A DNA stretch of 6,484 nt from Candidatus Woesearchaeota archaeon (GTDB lineage Archaea > Nanobdellota > Nanobdellia > Woesearchaeales > CG1-02-33-12): positions 1 to 6,484 of the forward strand of contig JAFCEA010000033.1 of assembly GCA_017609385.1 (NCBI GenBank), in the 5' to 3' direction. Position numbers and translations under genes: made by a program. The notes under the pieces are model-generated. The model was not told where the DNA came from. It did not search any database and saw nothing but the letters and a program-made list of their open reading frames with translations. Below, in pieces: positions 1 through 5,235 of the stretch. The first letter of the stretch is position 1, and each line of letters opens with the position of its first letter.

Positions 1-183
1 TCTATCATTGTAAACCTTTATCTGATCTTCCTTAATCCAGTCACTTGGAGATGCTCTTTCCACACCCTCTTGCAATAATGATAAAGGCCTCTCTAAAGAA
101 CTCAGCTCGCTGTATGCATCATTGAATATTAATCCCAGCATGAATGCTAGCAGTACAGTGATAATTTGTTTCCTGTTTAACAT
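1..183 (-). CDS. Secreted or membrane-anchored protein, N-terminal 61 residues (3' part beyond the left edge)
   Basis: An open frame starts at ATG 183-181 and runs without a stop to position 1, giving 61 visible residues. The N terminus is a classic export signal: a short basic start (MLNRK), a hydrophobic stretch at about residues 6-20 (IITVLLAFMLGLIF), then polar sequence. No lipobox cysteine follows, so it does not look like a lipoprotein. A BRE/TATA promoter at 219-244 places transcription initiation near 198, and a GGGGGT element ends 3 nt before the ATG as a weak Shine-Dalgarno, so this start is well supported. The segment around residues 44-55 (ASPSDWIKEDQI) reminds me of a DPANN family of exported proteins that continue into a signal-peptidase/S24-like fold with a conserved Ser-Met-Asp-Pro motif. 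That part is outside the window, so the family call is inference only. Confidence 0.72.
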   Translation of the reverse strand, partial: MLNRKQIITVLLAFMLGLIFNDAYSELSSLERPLSLLQEGVERASPSDWIKEDQIKVYNDR

Positions 184-186
184 AAT

Positions 187-192
187 ACCCCC
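187..192 (-). promoter_or_regulatory. Ribosome binding site for the gene starting at 183
   Basis: The minus strand reads GGGGGT followed by ATT and the ATG at 183. Pairing with the archaeal anti-Shine-Dalgarno would need one G-U wobble, and the spacing is short at 3 nt. It supports ATG 183 as the start of a short-leader mRNA. Confidence 0.45.
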
Positions 193-218
193 AATCTAAC
201 TACCAAATAGTAATGCCC

Positions 219-244
219 ATATATAAATCTTTCTATTTTAGTTA
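219..244 (-). promoter_or_regulatory. BRE/TATA promoter, copy 1 of a duplicated 26-bp element
   Basis: The minus strand carries a purine-rich BRE (GAAAG, 233-229) directly followed by the TATA box ATTTATATAT (228-219). About 25 bp downstream of the box centre puts the start of transcription near 198, leaving a leader of roughly 15 nt before the ATG at 183. The 26 bp are identical to 478-503, and similarity continues upstream of the BRE. Confidence 0.75.
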
Positions 245-261
245 TTAAGAAGTAGTAAATA

Positions 262-456
262 TTATCTTTTAAGTTTATAACCCAACTTTTGATATATATT
301 TCTGTAAGGGTTTGCTTCATCCCCAATCCTCGGGGTTGAATGATATTCAAGAAAATCTAAGATTTTTTCCAAAAGGTTTTTTTTAACTCCCTTTGGAGGT
401 AGACATGTGTTAGTGATGTAACAATCTTTCAATTTAAAATCCTTTTTTCTAAACAT
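262..456 (-). CDS. Orphan small protein, 64 residues, unrecognised
   Basis: I do not recognise this protein. It runs from ATG 456 to TAA 262. It is rich in lysine, has no obvious membrane segment, and has two cysteines six residues apart (Cys12 and Cys18, CYITNTC). A probable helix at about residues 26-38 (KNLLEKILDFLEY) is followed by a Pro/Arg/Asn-rich segment and a basic end (GYKLKR). The TATA box at 478-487 predicts initiation at about 457, which matches leaderless translation from ATG 456. That fit is the best evidence that the gene is real and that its start is right. It follows aCPSF1 on the same strand but has its own promoter. It could be a lineage-specific small protein or the remnant of a longer gene. 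Confidence 0.6.
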   Translation of the reverse strand: MFRKKDFKLKDCYITNTCLPPKGVKKNLLEKILDFLEYHSTPRIGDEANPYRNIYQKLGYKLKR

Positions 457-477
457 TTCTTAATATAAACTTATCTA

Positions 478-503
478 ATATATAAATCTTTCTATTTTAG
501 TTA
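478..503 (-). promoter_or_regulatory. BRE/TATA promoter, copy 2 of a duplicated 26-bp element
   Basis: This is the same 26 bp as 219-244: BRE GAAAG (492-488) followed by TATA ATTTATATAT (487-478). The box centre lies about 26 bp from the ATG at 456, so the transcript is probably leaderless. The promoter sits in the 68-bp gap after the aCPSF1 stop codon. Confidence 0.75.
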
Positions 504-514
504 CTAATAAGTAA
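501..514. repeat. Palindrome TTACT-AATA-AGTAA beside the promoter, possible operator
   Basis: Five-base inverted arms TTACT/AGTAA surround a 4-bp spacer and lie just upstream of the BRE of the 478-503 promoter. The equivalent position beside the other copy (242-255, TTATTAAGAAGTAG) matches at 11 of 14 bases but is less symmetric. Position and partial conservation suggest a regulator site; in AT-rich DNA this could also be chance. Confidence 0.3.
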
Positions 515-524
515 TACTAAATTA

Positions 525-2414
525 TTATTTAAGCCTGATGGCCTCTAAATTCCTTGGAGCAGCTGTTTCTACCCTGTTGAGCTTATGTATTGAGCTTGCG
601 AGGTCAAGGCATCTTGAGCTTTCACCATGATTTACAATAACCTTTTTTGGCCTTGGATCACACCTATAGACAAAATTGAGAAGTTGTTTTCTTCCACTAT
701 GGCCTGTAAATCCCTCAATTGTGTTAACTTCCATTTTTATTTGGGTTACTTCCTTGTTTGAATCTATTGACATCTCTTTTTCTCCTCTCTGGATTCTTCT
801 ACCAAGAGAGCCCTCACCCTGGTAACAGACAAAGATCAAGGAATTTTTTGGATTATCAGCAAGATCTTTCAGGTATTGAACAGATGGACCACCAACAAGC
901 ATTCCGGATGTTGCAAGAATAACACATGATCCTGTTTCTTCCAAAATCTGAGCCCTCTCTTTCTGAGAGCCAACCCTTTTGAATATGTCTGAGAGGAATG
1001 GGTTCTGGTCTTTGTGGAAAATAAGTTTTCTTATACTATTGTTTAAGAACTCAGGATATGCTGTATGAATAGCAGTAACATCCCAGACCATACCATCTAT
1101 AAAAACAGGTATTTTATCAAGCTTGTTGTTTCTTATTAAATCCTCTATTATAAGCAAGACCTCTTGTGCTCTTCCAGAGCCAAGGACAGGAACAAGAACC
1201 TTCCCTTTCCTGTCAATAGTCCTTTTAATTATATCTGCGAACTCATTCTCACATTCCTTTCTTGACTGCAGTATATTTTCACGCCCACCATAAGTGCTTT
1301 CTATCATTAGGGTTTCAAGTCTTGGAAATTTTGTGATAGCTGGATCCAATAGTTTTGTTTTTCCAAATTTCATATCCCCTGTATAAACTATATTATGCAA
1401 CCCATTTCCTATATGTAAATGAACCATCGCAGAGCCTAAAATATGTCCTGCATTATATAGTGTTATCCTAACGTCTGGTGTTATATCACTTACCTCATTA
1501 TAATCAAGACAGATTGTATGCTTTACCATTTCTTTAATATCATCAATTGTAAATATTGGGTCCTTTCCATTTGACCTCATTATCTTAACATAGTCCAATA
1601 AGAGCAAGGCAGAAACATCTCTTGTGGGAGCTGTGCAATAAACAGGGCCTCTATAACCATATTTAAACAGATAAGGAATAAAGCCGCAGTGGTCAAGATG
1701 TGAATGTGTTAAAACAACAGCATCAAGGTCATTTATATTAAATTCAGGAGACTCTAAATATGGATAAGCATCTTTATCAGTTGCTATATTAACGCCGCAG
1801 TCAAGTAGTATCCTTGATTCTGGTGTCTGCAGAAAAAGGCATGATCTTCCGACCTGTCTTGCACCCCCAAGATAGCTTACTCTAATCCATTCATTCTTTT
1901 TTTCTCTTATCCAACCGTCATAGATTCTGTGGCCAATTTTATCAAGAAATTTTCTCCTGTAGTCTGAATTCTGGTATAAAACAGCCCTTATGTTTTCAAT
2001 AAGCTGTGATCTTATTGCAGGCTTTCTTCTTATTAATGGAACCCATAGTGTTTTTTTCCTTATCTCTCTTAAAATATCTCCTTGCTTGCCAATAGCTAAC
2101 CCGGGTTTTTCTGCCTCTATTATAACCCTTGAACGCTGTGGGTCAAATATTATCTTATCCACACCAGCTTCTTCAGGGATAGCCTCTTTCATGAGTTTTT
2201 CAGCATCTTCTATATCCAAGGTTATTGTGGGGTCTGGCCTTAGCTCAACCCTTTTTTTTATATTATCAACTATCTTTCTTATGAGCCCATTATTATCTAG
2301 GAAAAAGTCTTTGTCCTTTGTGTAAAGAACTATATTTGCTCCCTCAAAACAAGCATCACTTATCTTTTTCTCGGGTAACTGACTTAGAATTTCCTTTATT
2401 ATTACATTATTCAT
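525..2414 (-). CDS. fttA: aCPSF1/FttA: KH-metallo-beta-lactamase-beta-CASP ribonuclease and transcription termination factor
   Basis: This is the archaeal homologue of CPSF73. In the family it is an endo/5'-3' exoribonuclease that cuts nascent RNA at U-rich sites and terminates transcription. Numbering from the chosen ATG gives 629 residues. Two KH domains fill about 1-140; the second has the GxxG loop GKQG (109-112). The metallo-beta-lactamase core has the HxHxDH site at His237, His239, Asp241 and His242, with His324 (AGHILGS) and Asp347 (YTGD). The beta-CASP part has motif A Glu372 (IESTYGG), motif B His572 (GHSGR) and motif C His596 (VNHGE). The conserved end APRNLEAIRLK, part of the dimerising tail in this family, is present. 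All metal ligands are intact and the length is normal. An in-frame GTG at 2423 lies inside the Shine-Dalgarno site, so ATG 2414 is the better start. It is co-transcribed behind psmB. Confidence 0.97.
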   Translation of the reverse strand: MNNVIIKEILSQLPEKKISDACFEGANIVLYTKDKDFFLDNNGLIRKIVDNIKKRVELRPDPTITLDIEDAEKLMKEAIPEEAGVDKIIFDPQRSRVIIEAEKPGLAIGKQGDILREIRKKTLWVPLIRRKPAIRSQLIENIRAVLYQNSDYRRKFLDKIGHRIYDGWIREKKNEWIRVSYLGGARQVGRSCLFLQTPESRILLDCGVNIATDKDAYPYLESPEFNINDLDAVVLTHSHLDHCGFIPYLFKYGYRGPVYCTAPTRDVSALLLLDYVKIMRSNGKDPIFTIDDIKEMVKHTICLDYNEVSDITPDVRITLYNAGHILGSAMVHLHIGNGLHNIVYTGDMKFGKTKLLDPAITKFPRLETLMIESTYGGRENILQSRKECENEFADIIKRTIDRKGKVLVPVLGSGRAQEVLLIIEDLIRNNKLDKIPVFIDGMVWDVTAIHTAYPEFLNNSIRKLIFHKDQNPFLSDIFKRVGSQKERAQILEETGSCVILATSGMLVGGPSVQYLKDLADNPKNSLIFVCYQGEGSLGRRIQRGEKEMSIDSNKEVTQIKMEVNTIEGFTGHSGRKQLLNFVYRCDPRPKKVIVNHGESSRCLDLASSIHKLNRVETAAPRNLEAIRLK

Positions 2415-2420
2415 CAAATG

Positions 2421-2427
2421 CACCTTT
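2421..2427 (-). promoter_or_regulatory. Shine-Dalgarno site that fixes the aCPSF1 start
   Basis: The minus strand reads AAAGGTG, six nucleotides before ATG 2414. The GTG inside this motif is in frame and could be mistaken for the start codon, but a start buried in its own ribosome site has no upstream Shine-Dalgarno of its own. ATG 2414 has ideal spacing. Confidence 0.7.
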
Positions 2428-2443
2428 TATAATTTAAGAAAAA

Positions 2444-3082
2444 TTACTGTAAATCCAGCTTAATTTCTTTTTCAAGAACTGTTTTAACGCCTTCTTTTGT
2501 TACTGTCACAACATCAATACCGCTGCCTGTTGCAGAATCTCTCTGGAGAGCAGCACTAATACATTTAAGAGCTAACTTTACTCCCTCATCAACCTTGATT
2601 TCTTTTTTGTATAAGGTTTCAAGAACACCATATGCCATCACAGACCCTGATCCAGAGGATACATAATTATCATGTTTTGTTAGTGAGCCATCAGCATAGA
2701 TATCATATAGATGAAAACCCTCACTATCAACACCTGCAAACAAGAAGTGAGATATTCCTGGTATCATGGACATCTTTCTTATATTAGAATATACAAGTCC
2801 TGCAAGCAGATTAACAGATTCCTTGACATTTGATTTTCTTTCTGTTCTTACAGCCTTTAGGTTAAGCTCTGCTTTGATTAACTTTACAAGCAGCTGGACA
2901 TCTGAGACAACACCAGCTGTTGTCAAGGCCATGCTATCATTTATCTTGTATATTTTCTGTGCTTTTTTATCAGTAATGAAGTTTCCAGCAGTTGCTCTCT
3001 TGTCTGCTGCAAGAACAACACCATCTTTGCACATAATACCTACTGTTGTAGTTCCGGTTTTTATAACATTCTCATTTTCCAT
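2444..3082 (-). CDS. psmB: 20S proteasome beta subunit (catalytic)
   Basis: This is the proteolytic subunit of the archaeal 20S proteasome, an N-terminal threonine hydrolase forming the two inner beta rings. The protein is 212 residues long. A 10-residue propeptide ends in Lys-Thr-Gly, so self-cleavage would expose Thr11 as catalytic Thr1 (TTTVGI). Asp27 and Lys43 correspond to Asp17 and Lys33 of the mature enzyme. The SSGSGS loop (142-147) and QRDSATGSGIDV with Asp182 complete the active-site set, so the subunit should be active. The residue matching S1-pocket position 45 is Thr55. The start ATG 3082 has GGAAGGTG 8 nt upstream. No alpha subunit or regulatory ATPase gene is in the window. aCPSF1 follows after 29 nt, an arrangement I recall from many archaea. 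Confidence 0.97.
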   Translation of the reverse strand: MENENVIKTGTTTVGIMCKDGVVLAADKRATAGNFITDKKAQKIYKINDSMALTTAGVVSDVQLLVKLIKAELNLKAVRTERKSNVKESVNLLAGLVYSNIRKMSMIPGISHFLFAGVDSEGFHLYDIYADGSLTKHDNYVSSGSGSVMAYGVLETLYKKEIKVDEGVKLALKCISAALQRDSATGSGIDVVTVTKEGVKTVLEKEIKLDLQ

Positions 3083-3090
3083 AGGATTAA

Positions 3091-3098
3091 CACCTTCC
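3091..3098 (-). promoter_or_regulatory. Shine-Dalgarno site of psmB
   Basis: The minus strand reads GGAAGGTG, with 8 nt to ATG 3082. The gene therefore has a translated leader of about 40 nt from the TATA box at 3143-3153, unlike the leaderless genes nearby. Confidence 0.6.
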
Positions 3099-3142
3099 AG
3101 AAATCTTCTTTATAGAATGAATTAATAGGTGTAAAATAGAGG

Positions 3143-3159
3143 ATATATTTAAATCTTGC
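3143..3159 (-). promoter_or_regulatory. BRE/TATA promoter of the psmB-aCPSF1 operon
   Basis: On the minus strand a BRE-like GCAAGA (3159-3154) precedes the TATA box TTTAAATATAT (3153-3143). Initiation is expected near 3122-3125, giving a leader of about 40 nt that contains the Shine-Dalgarno site. It shares a 181-bp divergent region with the aIF1A promoter. No other clear element was seen there apart from T-rich runs. Confidence 0.6.
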
Positions 3160-3225
3160 GGTTTTTGATTTTTTACATTTGATTATGGATTTTTTAAAAT
3201 AAACTGACAAATCCCAAAAACCCTA

Positions 3226-3242
3226 CCAAAAGCTTTATATAA
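3226..3242 (+). promoter_or_regulatory. BRE/TATA promoter of aIF1A
   Basis: CCAAAAGC (BRE) is followed by TTTATATAA (3234-3242). The box centre is about 25 bp before ATG 3264, so transcription should start at or within 1-2 nt of the start codon. This fits a leaderless mRNA: no Shine-Dalgarno is visible in the T-rich spacer. Confidence 0.75.
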
Positions 3243-3263
3243 AAAACTCATTTTTTCTGTTTT

Positions 3264-3608
3264 ATGAGCAGGAAAAAGGAAGAAGCTGCTAGGCAAGAGG
3301 AAATAAACCAGCAGATTATGAGAATAAAACTGCCTAGAGGCAAACAAACTTTTGGCATCTTAGAGCTAAGATTAGGTGCAAGCAGGACAAAAGTTAGGTG
3401 CCTTGATGGCAAGACCCGTATCTGTAGGATTCCTGGCAGGCTAAAGAGAAGGCTTTGGGTAAGGCAAGGTGACTTAGTAATTGTTGAGCCATGGGAGTTT
3501 GGTGGTGATGAAAAGGGAGATATTCTATATAAGTATAGGCCTGTTCAGGTGAGTTGGCTCAGAAGGAAAGGTTATCTAAAAGAACTAGATTCTTTTGAAG
3601 AGTTCTAA
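3264..3608 (+). CDS. eif1A: Archaeal translation initiation factor aIF1A
   Basis: This is the archaeal counterpart of eukaryotic eIF1A and bacterial IF1. It binds the A site of the 30S subunit during initiation. The protein has 114 residues, normal for the family. A charged N-terminal tail (1-17) is followed by a single S1-type OB fold at about 18-92. Hallmarks are LPRGKQTFG (23-31), the segment LGASRTKVRCLDGKTRICR (37-55), IPGRLKRRLWVRQGD (56-70) and EPWEFGGD (75-82). The conserved VSWLRRKGYL helix follows, then an acidic end (DSFEEF). The start is supported by the TATA box about 25 bp upstream. It diverges from psmB and is followed by an independently promoted membrane protein. Confidence 0.97.
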   Translation: MSRKKEEAARQEEINQQIMRIKLPRGKQTFGILELRLGASRTKVRCLDGKTRICRIPGRLKRRLWVRQGDLVIVEPWEFGGDEKGDILYKYRPVQVSWLRRKGYLKELDSFEEF

Positions 3609-3624
3609 TTACCACTCTAGAATA

Positions 3625-3640
3625 AAAAACTTTATATATA
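3625..3640 (+). promoter_or_regulatory. BRE/TATA promoter of the membrane protein gene at 3661
   Basis: AAAAAC followed by TTTATATATA (3631-3640) lies just after the aIF1A stop. Counting about 25 bp from the box centre reaches 3660-3661, exactly the ATG at 3661. This argues for a leaderless transcript and against a start at 3595 that would overlap aIF1A. Confidence 0.75.
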
Positions 3641-3660
3641 AGCACTGTTATTTACATATT

Positions 3661-4305
3661 ATGGACAAAAAATACTTTATAATTATAGCCATATTTTTTA
3701 TAAATTTTATAGGATTAACAAGCATAATATTTAGCATAAAACCTTTTTTTATGTTTGAACTATTAGTATTATTCTTGTTTTTTATCTCAGCAGTTGTTAG
3801 TATGTATTATATTTATCATAACAAAGAAGAGGCATGGATTGTAGCATTATTTTTCTTTGCAGCATATTTCATCAATATAACCTTCCTCTACTTTTACTCA
3901 CAAAACCAGGCATTGTTTGTTCTGCTTATATTAACCACTATTATAGGATTTATTATGTCAATAGAGAACATCAAGGGCAAGGCAAAAACAAGACCAAAAA
4001 AGGAAATAGTTAGTGAGGAGGAACCTATTAAAATAGAAAGACCTTCTGAACCGGAGATTCCTGATATTTTTGTTGAAGAGCTAAAACCATCAAAACACTT
4101 TGTTGAGACCAAGGTTAAAAAGCCAAAAAAGAAAAAAATAACAAAAAAACCAATAAAGAGGTACGTTGCAAGCAGAAAAGGTGTTAACTACCATGATCTA
4201 AAGTGCAGGTGGGCAAGGAAGATTCTGCCAAAAAGAAAAATATGGTTTAAAACCAAAAAAGAAGCTGAGGAAGATGGCTTCAAGCCATGTGTATGTGTAA
4301 AATAA
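3661..4305 (+). CDS. Four-helix membrane protein with C-terminal Ada-like metal-binding domain
   Basis: The protein has 214 residues. Four hydrophobic segments lie at about 5-26, 29-52, 58-79 and 84-101. A Lys/Glu/Pro-rich linker follows (about 104-166), probably cytoplasmic by the positive-inside rule. The last 48 residues resemble the metal-binding module of Ada: YVASRKGVNYH, then H178-x3-C182, a WARKI helix start, an F-x-T-K-x-E-A-E-x-x-G-F segment, and P-C210-V-C212. Likely ligands are His178, Cys182, Cys210 and Cys212. Ada itself uses Cys-x3-Cys and Cys-x2-Cys, so the last pair here is one residue tighter. The domain is found fused to many unrelated proteins; its role here is unknown, perhaps binding metal, DNA or a thiol signal at the membrane. 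Start 3661 rests on the leaderless promoter; an in-frame ATG at 3595 would overlap aIF1A. Confidence 0.85.
   Translation: MDKKYFIIIAIFFINFIGLTSIIFSIKPFFMFELLVLFLFFISAVVSMYYIYHNKEEAWIVALFFFAAYFINITFLYFYSQNQALFVLLILTTIIGFIMSIENIKGKAKTRPKKEIVSEEEPIKIERPSEPEIPDIFVEELKPSKHFVETKVKKPKKKKITKKPIKRYVASRKGVNYHDLKCRWARKILPKRKIWFKTKKEAEEDGFKPCVCVK
4274..4288. repeat. Perfect 7-bp inverted repeat near convergent gene ends
   Basis: ATGGCTT-C-AAGCCAT lies in the last codons of the plus-strand gene and 23 bp past the lspA stop on the other strand. As RNA it would form a 6-bp stem with a 3-nt loop. On the minus strand it is followed by T-rich sequence (4253-4258, six Ts). It may help end the lspA transcript, but it is also coding sequence, so chance is possible. 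Confidence 0.3.
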
Positions 4306-4310
4306 ATGTG

Positions 4311-4326
4311 TTATTTCTCTTTTTTA
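4311..4326 (+). terminator. Probable U-rich terminator of the gene ending at 4305
   Basis: Five bases after the stop codon the plus strand becomes TTATTTCTCTTTTTTA, with six consecutive Ts at 4320-4325. Archaeal termination, including the aCPSF1-dependent kind, uses such U-rich tracts. The tract lies inside the 3' end of convergent lspA. Confidence 0.45.
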
Positions 4327-4772
4327 ATAAAATAGATTATCAAAAAAAAGACTCCTATACATACACATGAATCTCCTATATTGAAGACCGGCCAAATCCT
4401 GAAGTCAAGAAAATCTATTACAAAGCCGAATAACAATCTGTCAATCAGGTTTGATAATATTCCCCCAAGAATAAGTCCTGAGAATATCTGCAATGATTTT
4501 TTTTCTTGAATTTTATCATAATAAAATAAGATTATTCCAATAACAACCATTGAGAACCATATCAACAAGCTTATTTTGCCCTGCATTATTCCAAAACCAG
4601 CACCAGAGTTAGTTACATAAGTTATATGGAAAATATTATTTATTACAGGAATTGAGTCTCCAGGATTCATGCTGTTCCTGATAAAAAACTTGATTATTTG
4701 GTCTAATAAAACCACACATAAGGAAATTAAAAAGAATATAAGGCCGCTTTTTTTAAGAATTTTTTTTTTCAT
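4311..4772 (-). CDS. lspA: Lipoprotein signal peptidase (signal peptidase II)
   Basis: This membrane aspartyl protease removes signal peptides from lipid-modified prolipoproteins. The protein has 153 residues from ATG 4772, typical for LspA. Hydrophobic segments lie at about 11-31, 67-85, 95-107 and 136-149. Conserved elements are Asp24-x3-Lys28 in helix 1; TNSGAGFG (54-61) with Asn55; GGILSNLIDR (103-112) with Asn108, Asp111 and Arg112; and VIDFLDF with catalytic Asp120. Finally, FNIGDS has Asn131 and catalytic Asp134. All key residues are present, so it should be active. The start follows the upstream stop by 7 nt, with GGGAG and AGGT just ahead. A longer frame from 4829 would overlap the previous gene by 50 bp and is less likely. 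LspA is a bacterial family that most archaea lack, so transfer from bacteria is plausible. Its likely substrates are not in the window. Confidence 0.95.
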   Translation of the reverse strand: MKKKILKKSGLIFFLISLCVVLLDQIIKFFIRNSMNPGDSIPVINNIFHITYVTNSGAGFGIMQGKISLLIWFSMVVIGIILFYYDKIQEKKSLQIFSGLILGGILSNLIDRLLFGFVIDFLDFRIWPVFNIGDSCVCIGVFFLIIYFIKKEK

Positions 4773-4779
4773 GAAAAAC

Positions 4780-5235
4780 CTACTCCCTTGCGATTTTTTC
4801 AAGATTAGCAATTCTTCTGTTAAGATCATCCAAGATTAGCTTTATTGTATCCAGCTTAGCAGATATGAGTTCTAATTCCTTGTTAGCTGTAGTTGATTGC
4901 TGGGTTTGCTTAAATGGTTCTATGCTTGATGGATTATTTGCATCAAAACCTGTCTGGTCAAGCGCAGATACATCCTGAGAACCAAAGCTTTCATGTGTTG
5001 GCAATCCTGACCTGTCAAAACCCTTTTTTTCGCTACCAATCCCTAGGCTATCTGCCTGTTGAGTATTAGGCATATCCTTATCAGAATTAAACATATCACT
5101 TTCTGGCATTCCAGTCCTATCATAATCCATATTTTTGGTCTGAATTCCTAAATCATCATTTAAACCAATATTATCTTTCTCTGCAGAATGTTCTTTCCAA
5201 AATTTAAGCTTGTCGAAAATGCTGATTTTAATCAC
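4780..5235 (-). CDS. Conserved coiled-coil protein with internal repeats, function unknown
   Basis: The protein has up to 151 residues. It has three parts: an N-terminal amphipathic patch (IFDKLKFWKE, 6-15), a long polar and probably disordered linker (16-117), and a C-terminal helix (118-151) with heptad leucines/isoleucines (KLDTIKLILDDLNRRI) ideal for a coiled coil. The linker holds a gap-free 35-residue repeat, 27-49 against 62-84, sharing LGI and [YF]DR[TS]G[ML]P. I recall proteins of this architecture (FDKxKFW start, KLDTIK coiled coil end) in DPANN genomes, with no known function. The start is uncertain. GTG 5235 overlaps the preceding stop (GTGA) but is buried in the Shine-Dalgarno motif; the spacing and family pattern point to codon ATC 5226. 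lspA follows 7 nt later. The amphipathic N terminus may associate with the membrane, perhaps with the product of the gene upstream. Confidence 0.82.
   Translation of the reverse strand: MIKISIFDKLKFWKEHSAEKDNIGLNDDLGIQTKNMDYDRTGMPESDMFNSDKDMPNTQQADSLGIGSEKKGFDRSGLPTHESFGSQDVSALDQTGFDANNPSSIEPFKQTQQSTTANKELELISAKLDTIKLILDDLNRRIANLEKIARE

Noticed and set aside
1990..2325. Plus-strand open frame of 111 codons
   Set aside because: It lies wholly antisense to the KH domains of aCPSF1, has no promoter or ribosome site, and its serine/isoleucine-rich product is typical of a shadow frame.
2766..3125. Plus-strand open frame of 119 codons
   Set aside because: It is antisense to psmB and across its promoter region, with no family resemblance.
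3083..3263. Small RNA or riboswitch in the psmB-aIF1A intergenic region
   Set aside because: Apart from the two promoters it is A/T-rich without a convincing stem, so nothing there supports an RNA gene.
3595..3660. Upstream ATG extending the membrane protein into aIF1A
   Set aside because: The extension would overlap aIF1A and span the TATA box at 3631-3640, which points exactly to ATG 3661.
3894..4112. Minus-strand open frame of 72 codons
   Set aside because: It is antisense to the well-supported membrane protein gene and has a serine-rich, low-complexity product.
4773..4829. 19-residue N-terminal extension of LspA
   Set aside because: It would overlap the coiled-coil gene by 50 bp and add polar residues before helix 1. 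ATG 4772 has Shine-Dalgarno sequence and gives a normal LspA length.
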